From Bacteroidota bacterium (GTDB lineage Bacteria; Bacteroidota; Bacteroidia; NS11-12g; UBA955): 54,754 bases of DNA. This document shows, piece by piece, positions 24,229 to 32,645 of the stretch (its first letter is position 1; each line of letters begins with the position of its first letter). The notes below the pieces were generated by a model, which worked only from the letters and a program-made list of their open reading frames with translations, was not told the origin of the DNA and made no database searches. The stretch is from contig CANMBF010000017.1 of NCBI GenBank assembly GCA_947496065.1, positions 1 to 54,754 on the forward strand. Direction: 5' to 3'. Both the position numbers and the translations under genes were made by a program.

Positions 24229-26955
24229 ATGAAAAAATTTCTGAAAATTACAGGCCTATCACTTTTGTTTATTCTCTTCTTACTAATCATTACGCCCTTT
24301 TTATTCAAAGGTAAAATTGTAAGTTTAATTAAGGAGGAAGCCAATAAAAACCTAAATGCCACTTTAAATTTTAACGATGATATCAGTATCAGTCTTAATC
24401 GCAGCTTTCCGCGATTAAGTATAGGCATTGAACAATTGTCCATTGTTGGAAAAGATACTTTTAGTGGCGATACCCTCGTTTATCTGCCTTCTTTCAAAGC
24501 CAGTTTAGATTTAATGACTGTCATCAATGGCGATAAAATTGATGTAAAAAGTATCAGTCTTTCTAAGCCTTGCATCAATTTGATTGTCTTAGAAAACGGC
24601 CAAGCCAATTGGGACATCGCCAAAGCAGATAACACCCAAGCAGTGCAAGATACAACACCTTCTAAATTTAATTTGGCGCTTAAAAAATTAGAAATCGAAG
24701 ATGGTTATTTAAGTTATATCGACAAAAGTTTAACATTTAATACCGAACTCAAACATTTTAACCACGATTTAAGTGGCGACTTTACAGCAGATAATTTTTT
24801 GCTGCAAACCAATACCACAGCCGAAGAATTAACTTTGGGTTATGGCGGTGTCAACTATTTATACAAAGTGGCAAGTACCCTCAAAGTGAACGTGGACATG
24901 GACATGAAAAACATGAAGTTTACGTTTAGCGACAATGATATTCTCTTGAATCAACTCAATATTGGTGGTGCTGGTTTTGTCGACATGAACGAAAACGACA
25001 TGGACTTTGATTTTAAATTCAAAAGTAAAACTGCCGATTTTAAAACCATCATGTCTTTGATTCCAGGGGTGTATGCTAAAAGTTTTGACAAGGCAAAGGC
25101 TTCAGGTAAATTGGCCTTCAGTGGTTATTTCAAAGGTAAAATGACCGACGATTTAATGCCAGGTTTTGGCTTGAAACTCGATGTAGACAATGGTTATTTT
25201 CAATATCCCGATTTGCCAAAATCTTTGCAAAATGTGTTCGTAAATTTAGACATCGATAATCCTTCAGGCATCATGAATAATACGGTGGTGAACCTTAGTC
25301 GATTCGATGCCAATATTGCTGGTGAGCCTGTGTTTGCAAAGCTATTAGTTAAAACACCCATGACCGATCCTTATGTCGATGGTCAACTTAAAGGCAATGT
25401 CAATTTATCGGAGTTTAGAGATTTTATACCACTCGAAACTAGCACCGAAATTTCGGGTCTTATTAAAAGCGATGTGAAATTCAAAGGCCATGTAAGCAGT
25501 ATTCAAAATCAAGATTTAGAAAAATTTGAGGCCTCAGGAACTTTGGCAGCAGAGAATTTTCATTACAAAGATCCAGTTAATTTAAAACAAGGCACAACGC
25601 TTAATTCAGAATTATCGTTTAATCCAGCAACAGTTGAATTGAAATCCCTTAAAGGTCAGGTAGGCATGAGCGATTTTGATTTGAATGGTAAAATCGACAA
25701 TCTATTTGGCTATATGCTGAAAGATGAATTGTTGAAAGGCGTGTTTAATTTCAATTCAAATTATTTTAATGCCAACGAATTCTTAACCGATGAGCCAGTA
25801 AAAAAAGAACCTACTGCTGCCGATAGCATGCCACTTCAAGCGTTCGATGTGCCATCCAATATCGACTTCACTTTGAATTCTAGAATCATCCAATTGATTT
25901 ATGACAATTTAAACATGACTGATTTGGGTGGCAGTATCATTTTAAAAGATAAAAAAATGATTTTCCAACAAGTAGGTGTTAAAATGCTTGGTGGTAGCAT
26001 GTCACTGAATGGTGCATATGATTCGCGTTCGCCTAAATTTCCTTTTAGCAATATCGATTTCGGAATACAATCACTCGATATTGTTCAAACATTCAATTCA
26101 TTTGAAATAGTGAAAAAGTTAATGCCTATCGCCCAATACACGCAAGGCCTATTTAATGCTAACCTTAAATTGAGCAATAATTTCAACCAAGATTTAAGTG
26201 TCAATTATCCAACGGTGTCGGGTACCATACAAATGGGAATTGCCGATGCGGCTGTGAGAAATTTACCTGTATTAAGTCTATTAGCGGAAAAATTAAAAAT
26301 CGATAAATTCAAAAACATAAATTTGAAAAATCTCAATTTCAAACTCAATATTTTAAATGGAAAAGTGAACATGGACTCTATGTTATTGCCATTATGGGAA
26401 GGTGCGAAGGCCAAAATTAGTGGCTATTCGGCACTCGATCAAAGCATGCAATACATTGCCAAACTCTCCATACCTCGCAAAGACTTCGGTCCGGCCAACA
26501 CTGCCTTAAATAGTTTAACAGATCAGGCCAAAGCCAAGGGTATTAATTTAGCACTAAGCGATATGGTAGATGTTGATGTGATAGTGAGTGGATTCTTTAC
26601 GAAGCCAGAAGTGAAAGTGAGTTTGCATGATGCGAAAAAGAACTTGGTAGACAATTTGAAAAATCAATTGCAAGACCAAGCAGAAGCTAAGAAACAAGCC
26701 GCCATAGCAGAAGGCAAACGACAAGCCGAAGCTGCTAAACAAAAGGCCATCGATTCATTGAACCGCATGAAACAACATGCCATCGATGTGGTCAATGCTA
26801 AAAAATTAGAACTCGAACAAAAAGCCACCGAAGAAAAACGCAAACTCGAAGAGAAAATAAAAGCGGAAGCCGATAAAGCCAAAGCCGATGCCGAACAAAA
26901 AGCAAAAGATAGAATTAAAAGCGGTATCGATGGCATCTTGAAAAAGAAAGGTTAG
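24229..26955 (+). CDS. AsmA-family membrane-anchored envelope protein with C-terminal coiled coil
   Basis: A 908-residue protein with an N-terminal membrane anchor (about residues 8-27, LSLLFILFLLIITPFLF) and then the AsmA N-terminal motif (ANKNLNATLNFNDDISISL.RSFPRL). The rest is a long beta-rich repeat region typical of AsmA/TamB-like proteins, which form elongated beta-taco bridges in the periplasm and are linked to lipid or outer-membrane-protein transport. The last ~110 residues (from about 800) are rich in Lys, Glu, Ala and Gln, giving a predicted coiled coil. This tail is not part of the canonical AsmA fold. The gene is monocistronic, with a weak hairpin at its 3' end. Confidence 0.88.
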   Translation: MKKFLKITGLSLLFILFLLIITPFLFKGKIVSLIKEEANKNLNATLNFNDDISISLNRSFPRLSIGIEQLSIVGKDTFSGDTLVYLPSFKASLDLMTVINGDKIDVKSISLSKPCINLIVLENGQANWDIAKADNTQAVQDTTPSKFNLALKKLEIEDGYLSYIDKSLTFNTELKHFNHDLSGDFTADNFLLQTNTTAEELTLGYGGVNYLYKVASTLKVNVDMDMKNMKFTFSDNDILLNQLNIGGAGFVDMNENDMDFDFKFKSKTADFKTIMSLIPGVYAKSFDKAKASGKLAFSGYFKGKMTDDLMPGFGLKLDVDNGYFQYPDLPKSLQNVFVNLDIDNPSGIMNNTVVNLSRFDANIAGEPVFAKLLVKTPMTDPYVDGQLKGNVNLSEFRDFIPLETSTEISGLIKSDVKFKGHVSSIQNQDLEKFEASGTLAAENFHYKDPVNLKQGTTLNSELSFNPATVELKSLKGQVGMSDFDLNGKIDNLFGYMLKDELLKGVFNFNSNYFNANEFLTDEPVKKEPTAADSMPLQAFDVPSNIDFTLNSRIIQLIYDNLNMTDLGGSIILKDKKMIFQQVGVKMLGGSMSLNGAYDSRSPKFPFSNIDFGIQSLDIVQTFNSFEIVKKLMPIAQYTQGLFNANLKLSNNFNQDLSVNYPTVSGTIQMGIADAAVRNLPVLSLLAEKLKIDKFKNINLKNLNFKLNILNGKVNMDSMLLPLWEGAKAKISGYSALDQSMQYIAKLSIPRKDFGPANTALNSLTDQAKAKGINLALSDMVDVDVIVSGFFTKPEVKVSLHDAKKNLVDNLKNQLQDQAEAKKQAAIAEGKRQAEAAKQKAIDSLNRMKQHAIDVVNAKKLELEQKATEEKRKLEEKIKAEADKAKADAEQKAKDRIKSGIDGILKKKG

Positions 26956-26958
26956 AAA

Positions 26959-26982
26959 AAAACATACTAACTAGTATGTTTT
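26959..26982 (+). terminator. weak hairpin terminator of the AsmA-like gene
   Basis: AACATACT and AGTATGTT form an 8-bp stem with a four-base loop and a short T run. It is AT-rich, so its strength is doubtful. Confidence 0.45.
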
Positions 26983-27069
26983 ATCGCTTTCAACTGCCAT
27001 TAATTAACTTTAATAATTTGGTCATCCTATCCCAATAACTATCGGGAGACGAAGGATGCCAACTATCCT

Positions 27070-28164
27070 TTATTTCATCGCATACTTTTTGCCAGGCAAG
27101 CTGTTGATAATCCCATTGAATTCAAGGTCGAGCAAAATAAGGGCTAACTGACTCACATTGATTTGTGTTTCAAAGTGCAAATCATCTATGCCTTTTTCGC
27201 CCCCTCTTAAATAGTTCACCACTTTTAATTCGTTTTCGCTGAGTTGTTGCAAAAGTGATAATTGAGCGGCCCTTGGTTTCTGTGTTTTTTCGAAGCCTAA
27301 AGTATTTATTAAATCTTCAACACTCCCAATAATAGCTGCCTTGTTCTGATGGATTAAGTGGTTACAACCTTGACTCCAAGTGTCGGTAATTTTGCCGGGC
27401 AAGGCATACACATCTTTGTTATAACCATTGGCAATTTCTGCAGTGATTAAACTGCCACCTTTTATGCCACTTTCAATAACTACGAGTGCATCACACATGC
27501 CCGCTACAATTCGGTTGCGTTGCGGAAAATTTTCTTTTACACCCGGTGCATTGAATCTGTATTCTGTTAATAGTCCGCCATTCTCTAGCATCTCGATGGC
27601 CAATTTGCGATTATCACTTGGAAAAATGGTTTGTAAGCCATGACCTAAAACACCAACGGTGGGTAGGCCGTTTTTTAAACTGTATTTGTGTGCATTGGTA
27701 TCGGTGCCGGCGGCCAATCCACTGCTTATTAAAACATCGTGTGGTTTTAATGCCTCGCACAATTGTTCTGTGAATTGTTTGCCGTACACCGTGGCTTTGC
27801 GTGTGCCCACAATCGAAATAATACGGTCGTGGTTTAAATTGGCTGTGCCGCGATAGTATATGAGTATCGGACTGTCCTCATGATTTTTTAAACGGTAGGG
27901 GTAATTTTTATCAAGGTAAAATAAAGTTTGAACCTTGTGTTTTTCAATCCGTTTAATTTCCTTGTATATCTCTTCAAAGCCATTGAATTGTGCAATATTA
28001 CTGGCGGTGTATTCGCCAATGTTTGGAATTTTTTTAAGAAAGTTTTTCTTTTCTTTAAATACGGCTTCTGCACCGCCACAATAACTGATTAAATTTTTAG
28101 CAACTAGGTTGCCAACACCTTGCACCATGGTAAGTGCCATCTGATAGGGTAGTTCAGGAGACAT
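27070..28164 (-). CDS. dprA: DNA-processing protein DprA
   Basis: DprA loads RecA on single-stranded DNA taken up in natural transformation. The 364-residue product has an N-terminal helix-hairpin-helix-like region (about 1-80), the Rossmann-like core with ISIVGTRKATVYGK, ISSGLAAGTDTNAH, TVGVLGHGLQTIFPSDN, GGLLTEYRFN and ENFPQRNRIVAGM, all family hallmarks, and a C-terminal winged-helix-like domain. No other competence genes lie next to it. Start ATG at 28164. Confidence 0.97.
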   Translation of the reverse strand: MSPELPYQMALTMVQGVGNLVAKNLISYCGGAEAVFKEKKNFLKKIPNIGEYTASNIAQFNGFEEIYKEIKRIEKHKVQTLFYLDKNYPYRLKNHEDSPILIYYRGTANLNHDRIISIVGTRKATVYGKQFTEQLCEALKPHDVLISSGLAAGTDTNAHKYSLKNGLPTVGVLGHGLQTIFPSDNRKLAIEMLENGGLLTEYRFNAPGVKENFPQRNRIVAGMCDALVVIESGIKGGSLITAEIANGYNKDVYALPGKITDTWSQGCNHLIHQNKAAIIGSVEDLINTLGFEKTQKPRAAQLSLLQQLSENELKVVNYLRGGEKGIDDLHFETQINVSQLALILLDLEFNGIINSLPGKKYAMK

Positions 28165-28356
28165 GTTTGTAGTTTCGTTTTAAAATAAAATCAAGCATTC
28201 ATCATAGGCGCGTTTTAAACCTATCATTGCCCGCTTTATGCAAATATATTATTTCCTTTTATTTATCATCCATCACCATATTTAATTGTGAATAATTCTT
28301 GCCTTTTGCTAATTTATTTAGCAATTTTTTAGAACTGATTTTAATAATTTTCGACT

Positions 28357-28364
28357 TATGTTTG
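28357..28364 (+). promoter_or_regulatory. possible -7 promoter element of the PolX-like gene
   Basis: TATGTTTG fits TAnnTTTG and lies 10 bases upstream of the start codon at 28374. That is very close to the start, and no TTTG lies at the correct distance upstream. Confidence 0.3.
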
Positions 28365-28373
28365 TAAACAGAT

Positions 28374-30044
28374 ATGCGGGATAACCACGACATTTCAAAT
28401 ATACTTTATACCTACGCAAAACTCTATGAATTGCATGGGGGTAATTCTTTTAAAGTAAGGGCAACCGCTGGCGCTGCTTACAATATTAAGAAAATCGGTG
28501 AACCACTTGCCAATCTGTCAGAAGAGGAACTTGCAAAGGTGCAACAAGTGGGCAAGGGACTAGCTTCTAAAGTCTACGAAATTATTCAAACTGGTTCGTT
28601 CGAAGATTTAAATGATTTGTTGGAAGCTACGCCAAAAGGTGTCATCGATATACTGAAGGTAAAAGGCCTAGGACCCAAAAAAGTTGAAGTGCTTTGGAAA
28701 GAAGTGGGCATCACTTCTATCCCCGATTTATTAGATGCCTGTCGCGAAAACCGCTTGGTAGAAGTAAAAGGGTTTGGTTTTAAAACCCAAGCCCAAATTA
28801 TCAGCGATATTGAATTTAAATTCAACCAAGAGGGTAAATTTCATTGGGCCAAATTAAAACCTGTTGTCGAAATAATAAATGATCTATTCGAAGCATCGGA
28901 ACATATCTCACAATACGAGGTAACCGGAGATTATAGGCGCTTAAACGATGTGGTTGAGAATTTGGATTTTTTGGTTATCTGCAGCGATTTGCAATTGCTA
29001 GCAGATGAATTATCTGAACACCAATTTGAATTAATAGATGTGCTAGATGATCACCATTTGTTCCAATATGCTGAGGCTGTTAATGTAAGAATATTTAATA
29101 CCTCCGATTATAGTTGGGGTAGTGCTTTAATTAAATTCACAAGCACCCAAGCACACCTCGATTTAATAAAGTTCGATACAATCTCAGAAACATTTGATGA
29201 TGAAATAAAAGTTTACCAAGCCTTAAATCTTCCCTACATTTTACCTGAATTGCGAGAAGGTTTAAACGAGCTCCAAAATCTGAATGAACAAGATCAACTC
29301 ATTACTTACTCTGATTTAAAAGGGGCGTTGCACAACCACTCTACCTATAGCGATGGACTTCATTCTTTAGAGGAAATGGCCAAACAAGCACGCAGCATGG
29401 ACCTGCAATATTTTGGTATTTGCGACCACTCTCAAACCGCTAACTATGCGAATGGATTGAAGCCAGAACGCGTGCTCGAACAAATGCGAGAGATAGAAGC
29501 GCTCAATAAAAAAATGGCGCCTTTCAAAATATTAAGTGGTATCGAAAGTGATATTTTAGGTGATGGTAGTTTAGATTATACCAATGATATATTAATGTTA
29601 TTTGATATAGTGGTGGCAAGTGTTCACAGCAACTTAACCATGGACGTGGACAAGGCGCATTTGCGATTGAAACGCGCCATTGAAAATCCTTACACCACCA
29701 TTTTGGGTCATCCAACAGGTAGGTTGTTGCTCATGCGCCCCGGCTACACCATCGACCATGCCTATATCATCGATGCTTGTGTCGACAATAATGTAGCCAT
29801 CGAATTAAATGCCCATCCTTACCGCCTCGATTTGGATTGGCGTTGGATTGATTATGCTTTAAGCAAAGGAGCCTTTATAAGTATCAATCCTGATGCCCAC
29901 CAAAAAGAAGGGTTAAGCGATATGCAATATGGGGTGAATGTTGCACGCAAAGGCTATCTCAAGCCAGCGCAATGCCTCAATGCCATGGGGCTAGCTGAGC
30001 TCTTGGAATACACAGAACGCAAAAGAAAAATTAGGATGCCATGA
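28374..30044 (+). CDS. PolX-like protein: degenerate X-family polymerase fused to an intact PHP domain
   Basis: The 556-residue product has the layout of bacterial PolX: helix-hairpin-helix repeats (KVKGLGPKKVE, VEVKGFGFKTQAQI), a polymerase-like part (about 150-290) and a C-terminal PHP domain. The polymerase GS/GDxD motif reads TGDYRR...ENLD (184-198), so one catalytic Asp is Asn196; the third catalytic Asp region reads VNVR (236-239), also Asn. The fold markers FTSTQAH remain. The PHP metal ligands all seem present: HNHSTYSDG (320-328), GIESDI, ASVHS, GHPTGR and NPDAH. So it is probably a PHP 3'-5' exonuclease or phosphoesterase without DNA synthesis. It overlaps the next gene by four bases (ATGA). 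Confidence 0.88.
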   Translation: MRDNHDISNILYTYAKLYELHGGNSFKVRATAGAAYNIKKIGEPLANLSEEELAKVQQVGKGLASKVYEIIQTGSFEDLNDLLEATPKGVIDILKVKGLGPKKVEVLWKEVGITSIPDLLDACRENRLVEVKGFGFKTQAQIISDIEFKFNQEGKFHWAKLKPVVEIINDLFEASEHISQYEVTGDYRRLNDVVENLDFLVICSDLQLLADELSEHQFELIDVLDDHHLFQYAEAVNVRIFNTSDYSWGSALIKFTSTQAHLDLIKFDTISETFDDEIKVYQALNLPYILPELREGLNELQNLNEQDQLITYSDLKGALHNHSTYSDGLHSLEEMAKQARSMDLQYFGICDHSQTANYANGLKPERVLEQMREIEALNKKMAPFKILSGIESDILGDGSLDYTNDILMLFDIVVASVHSNLTMDVDKAHLRLKRAIENPYTTILGHPTGRLLLMRPGYTIDHAYIIDACVDNNVAIELNAHPYRLDLDWRWIDYALSKGAFISINPDAHQKEGLSDMQYGVNVARKGYLKPAQCLNAMGLAELLEYTERKRKIRMP

Positions 30045-31027
30045 AAATTTTAATCCTTCGTTTTAGTAGCATTGGCGATATTGTGTTAACCACACCAGTG
30101 GTGCGTTGTTTGAAAAAACAAGTGCCGAATATCGAACTGCATTATGCCACTAAAGCAGGCTTTGTAGGTTTGTTGAAAAACAATCCTTACATCGATAAAA
30201 TACATGGGCTTGGAGAAAATCAATCAGAATTTATTGAAGCATTAAAAGCAGAAAAATTTGATTTGATCATCGATCTGCACCACAACTTAAGAACCTTGTT
30301 AATTCAATTGAAACTTGGTGTAAAACGCTATGCCTATGATAAAATAAATTTAGAAAAATGGTTAATGACCTTTTTTAAAATTGATATAATGCCATACACC
30401 CATATAGTCGATAGATACATAGAAACAGTCGAGAAATTGGGTGTTCTGAACGACAGCCGTGGCCTCGATTTTTTTATTGATTCTGCTACAAATTTAGAAG
30501 GTGTCAAACTACCAGACAATTATTTGGTATATGCCATCGGTGGTCAACATGCCACTAAAAAAATGCCACTGAACAAACAAATAGAATTGCTCATGAAAAT
30601 AGACGCCACCGTTTTTTTAATAGGAGGGAAGGAAGATAATGAAGCTGGAGAAACTTTGAAATTAGAATGTAAACAGGCTGTCAATTTATGCGGTCAATTA
30701 AGTATTCAACAAAGTGCTTTGCTTATACGCGGAGCCTCGCAAGTTATTACCCATGATACAGGTATGATGCATATTGCAGCAGCTTTAAATAAATCGATTA
30801 TTTCTATTTGGGGCAATACGATTCCTGGATTTGGTATGACGCCCTATTATACAGAAAATGGATTGAATAGTGTTTACGATCCCATTCCGGAAAATCCAAA
30901 ATCGACCATCCTGCAAGTAAATGATTTAAGTTGCCGTCCTTGTAGTAAAATTGGCTATCAAAAATGCCCCAAAGGCCATTTTAAATGCATGAACGACCTT
31001 GATTTTGACAAGTTGTTTAATAATTAG
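30041..31027 (+). CDS. glycosyltransferase family 9 (heptosyltransferase-like)
   Basis: The 328-residue product has the GT9 N-terminus KILILRFSSIGDIVLTTPVVRCLK and the C-terminal donor-binding region VITHDTGMMHIAAAL, as in LPS heptosyltransferases (WaaC/WaaF). It probably transfers heptose or a similar sugar to lipid A-core at the inner membrane; the heptose-phosphate pathway is hinted at by the GmhB-like gene at 12857-13357. It overlaps the PolX-like gene by four bases (translational coupling). A late cysteine cluster (SCRPCSKIGYQKCPKGHFKC) lies where many GT9 proteins keep it. It ends eight bases before the convergent DUF1501 gene. Confidence 0.92.
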   Translation: MKILILRFSSIGDIVLTTPVVRCLKKQVPNIELHYATKAGFVGLLKNNPYIDKIHGLGENQSEFIEALKAEKFDLIIDLHHNLRTLLIQLKLGVKRYAYDKINLEKWLMTFFKIDIMPYTHIVDRYIETVEKLGVLNDSRGLDFFIDSATNLEGVKLPDNYLVYAIGGQHATKKMPLNKQIELLMKIDATVFLIGGKEDNEAGETLKLECKQAVNLCGQLSIQQSALLIRGASQVITHDTGMMHIAAALNKSIISIWGNTIPGFGMTPYYTENGLNSVYDPIPENPKSTILQVNDLSCRPCSKIGYQKCPKGHFKCMNDLDFDKLFNN

Positions 31028-31035
31028 GTATCCGC

Positions 31036-32610
31036 TTATAGTTTCACTAAATGTCTACCTGTTTGTCCATTAGCGGTTATCAATTGGTAATAATAATTGC
31101 CCGCAGGTAAATGGGTGCCATCCAAAACTTCAGTATAACTGCCTTTAGGAACAACGCCATCTGCCAAAGTTTTTAGTAAGCGACCTTGACTATCGAATAA
31201 GCGCAATTCAACTTGTCCTCCTGGACTTACGAACTCAATATTCGTAAAGTCTTTAAAAGGGTTTGGATAGTTTTGCATTAAGGTTAAACTGTTGCCACTG
31301 CGCACTTTTTTAACATCTAAACTCGATTTAAAAATGGCCAATGTGTCGAAATGCTTAAACAATAAATCTGAATCTGTTTTGCTAACACTTGCTTGGAACC
31401 AATCTTCTAATACCGAGGCGTAAATTTGTCTGAAATCATATTGCATGGGTACATTGTCATTCACTGTTACTGAAGCAGGAATGTTTGGATTAGAGCCAAT
31501 AATACCTGGATTCACATTTTTGCCGAACACAATCACAGGCGCAGCAGCACCATGATCGGTACCTAAACTCGCATTACTTTTTATTCTTCTACCAAATTCA
31601 CTGTAGGTCATCCCAGCTACTCTATCCGCTATGCCCAATTGATCGCAATCCGATTGGAAAGCGGCAATGGCATCGGAGACTTTTTTCCATAAATCGGCAT
31701 GGCTGCCCGTTTCGGTGCTGCCCGATGAGGTAACTTGCGAGGAGTGTGTGTCGAATCCTCCAATACTAACAGTATAAATGGGTGTTTGTAAACCTCCTGC
31801 TATAAGGTTGGCTACAATTTTTAATTGATCACCTAAGCTATTATTAGCAGGGTAGGTGGCTTTGTTGGTGACAGCTTGCGCAGCTGTTTTTACGGTATTG
31901 TTATAGGCCTGGGTTTGTTGTAAAACTAGGCGTACATAAGTTAATTCATGACCGGCTGGTGTGTTGGGTGCAGGGTCTACAGTGCCATTGACTAATTGGT
32001 AAAACGAAGTAGGATTACTAATGGCTATGCCCGTACTACCGGTTGGTCCCATTAAGACAGTTGATACCGAATAGCCTATTGAGATAGCAAGCGGATCAGG
32101 GTCATTCGTATTTGGATATCCTGCAGGAAAACCTGCATACACATCTTCTAAATATCGGCCTGCCCAACCGCTTCCAACATATTGGTTGCTATCGCTCGCG
32201 CTATGCCAAATATCTGTCGCACGGAAATGTGAGAAGTTAGGATTTGGATAGCCCACACTTTGCACAATGCTTACCTTTCCATTGTCATACATACTGCGCA
32301 AACCCGTCATAGCTGGGTGCATGCCTGTTGCGTTGTTGCCCGTTAGCGATAGTACTTTGCTTTGTTGTATTAAAATATTGCTTCTTGCGGCACTCAAATT
32401 CGAATATTGATCCACTGGGATAATTGTATTTAAACCATCATTGCCACCATTCAACTGAATTAATACAAAGACCCTCCCGTTTTTTAAGGAGGCCCTTTTA
32501 ATGGCCTCCAACATTGGAGTTGAAGCCATGGTTTTTATACTGATACCATTGATAAAAAATGGCACCATGGTGGCGGGTAACGCTTTCTTTAAAAATTCTT
32601 TCCTTTTCAT
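31036..32610 (-). CDS. DUF1501 protein with T9SS type A sorting domain
   Basis: The product is 524 residues. The N-terminus (MKRKEFLKKALPATMVPFF) is signal-like but without a twin-arginine motif. The body matches DUF1501 (FVLIQLNGGNDGLNTIIP, GMTYSEFGRRI, HGAAAPVIVFG), a sulfatase-like hydrolase fold of unknown activity. The last ~80 residues (LMQNYPNPFKDFTNIEF, LRLFDSQGRLL, LPAGNYYYQL) are the Por secretion system C-terminal (type A) sorting domain, so it leaves the cell by type IX secretion. It sits 36 bases downstream of the DUF1800 gene, the usual partner. Their joint function is not established. Confidence 0.93.
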   Translation of the reverse strand: MKRKEFLKKALPATMVPFFINGISIKTMASTPMLEAIKRASLKNGRVFVLIQLNGGNDGLNTIIPVDQYSNLSAARSNILIQQSKVLSLTGNNATGMHPAMTGLRSMYDNGKVSIVQSVGYPNPNFSHFRATDIWHSASDSNQYVGSGWAGRYLEDVYAGFPAGYPNTNDPDPLAISIGYSVSTVLMGPTGSTGIAISNPTSFYQLVNGTVDPAPNTPAGHELTYVRLVLQQTQAYNNTVKTAAQAVTNKATYPANNSLGDQLKIVANLIAGGLQTPIYTVSIGGFDTHSSQVTSSGSTETGSHADLWKKVSDAIAAFQSDCDQLGIADRVAGMTYSEFGRRIKSNASLGTDHGAAAPVIVFGKNVNPGIIGSNPNIPASVTVNDNVPMQYDFRQIYASVLEDWFQASVSKTDSDLLFKHFDTLAIFKSSLDVKKVRSGNSLTLMQNYPNPFKDFTNIEFVSPGGQVELRLFDSQGRLLKTLADGVVPKGSYTEVLDGTHLPAGNYYYQLITANGQTGRHLVKL

Positions 32611-32645
32611 TTTGTGTGTATGTTTGGAATAAAGTGTTTAATAAA

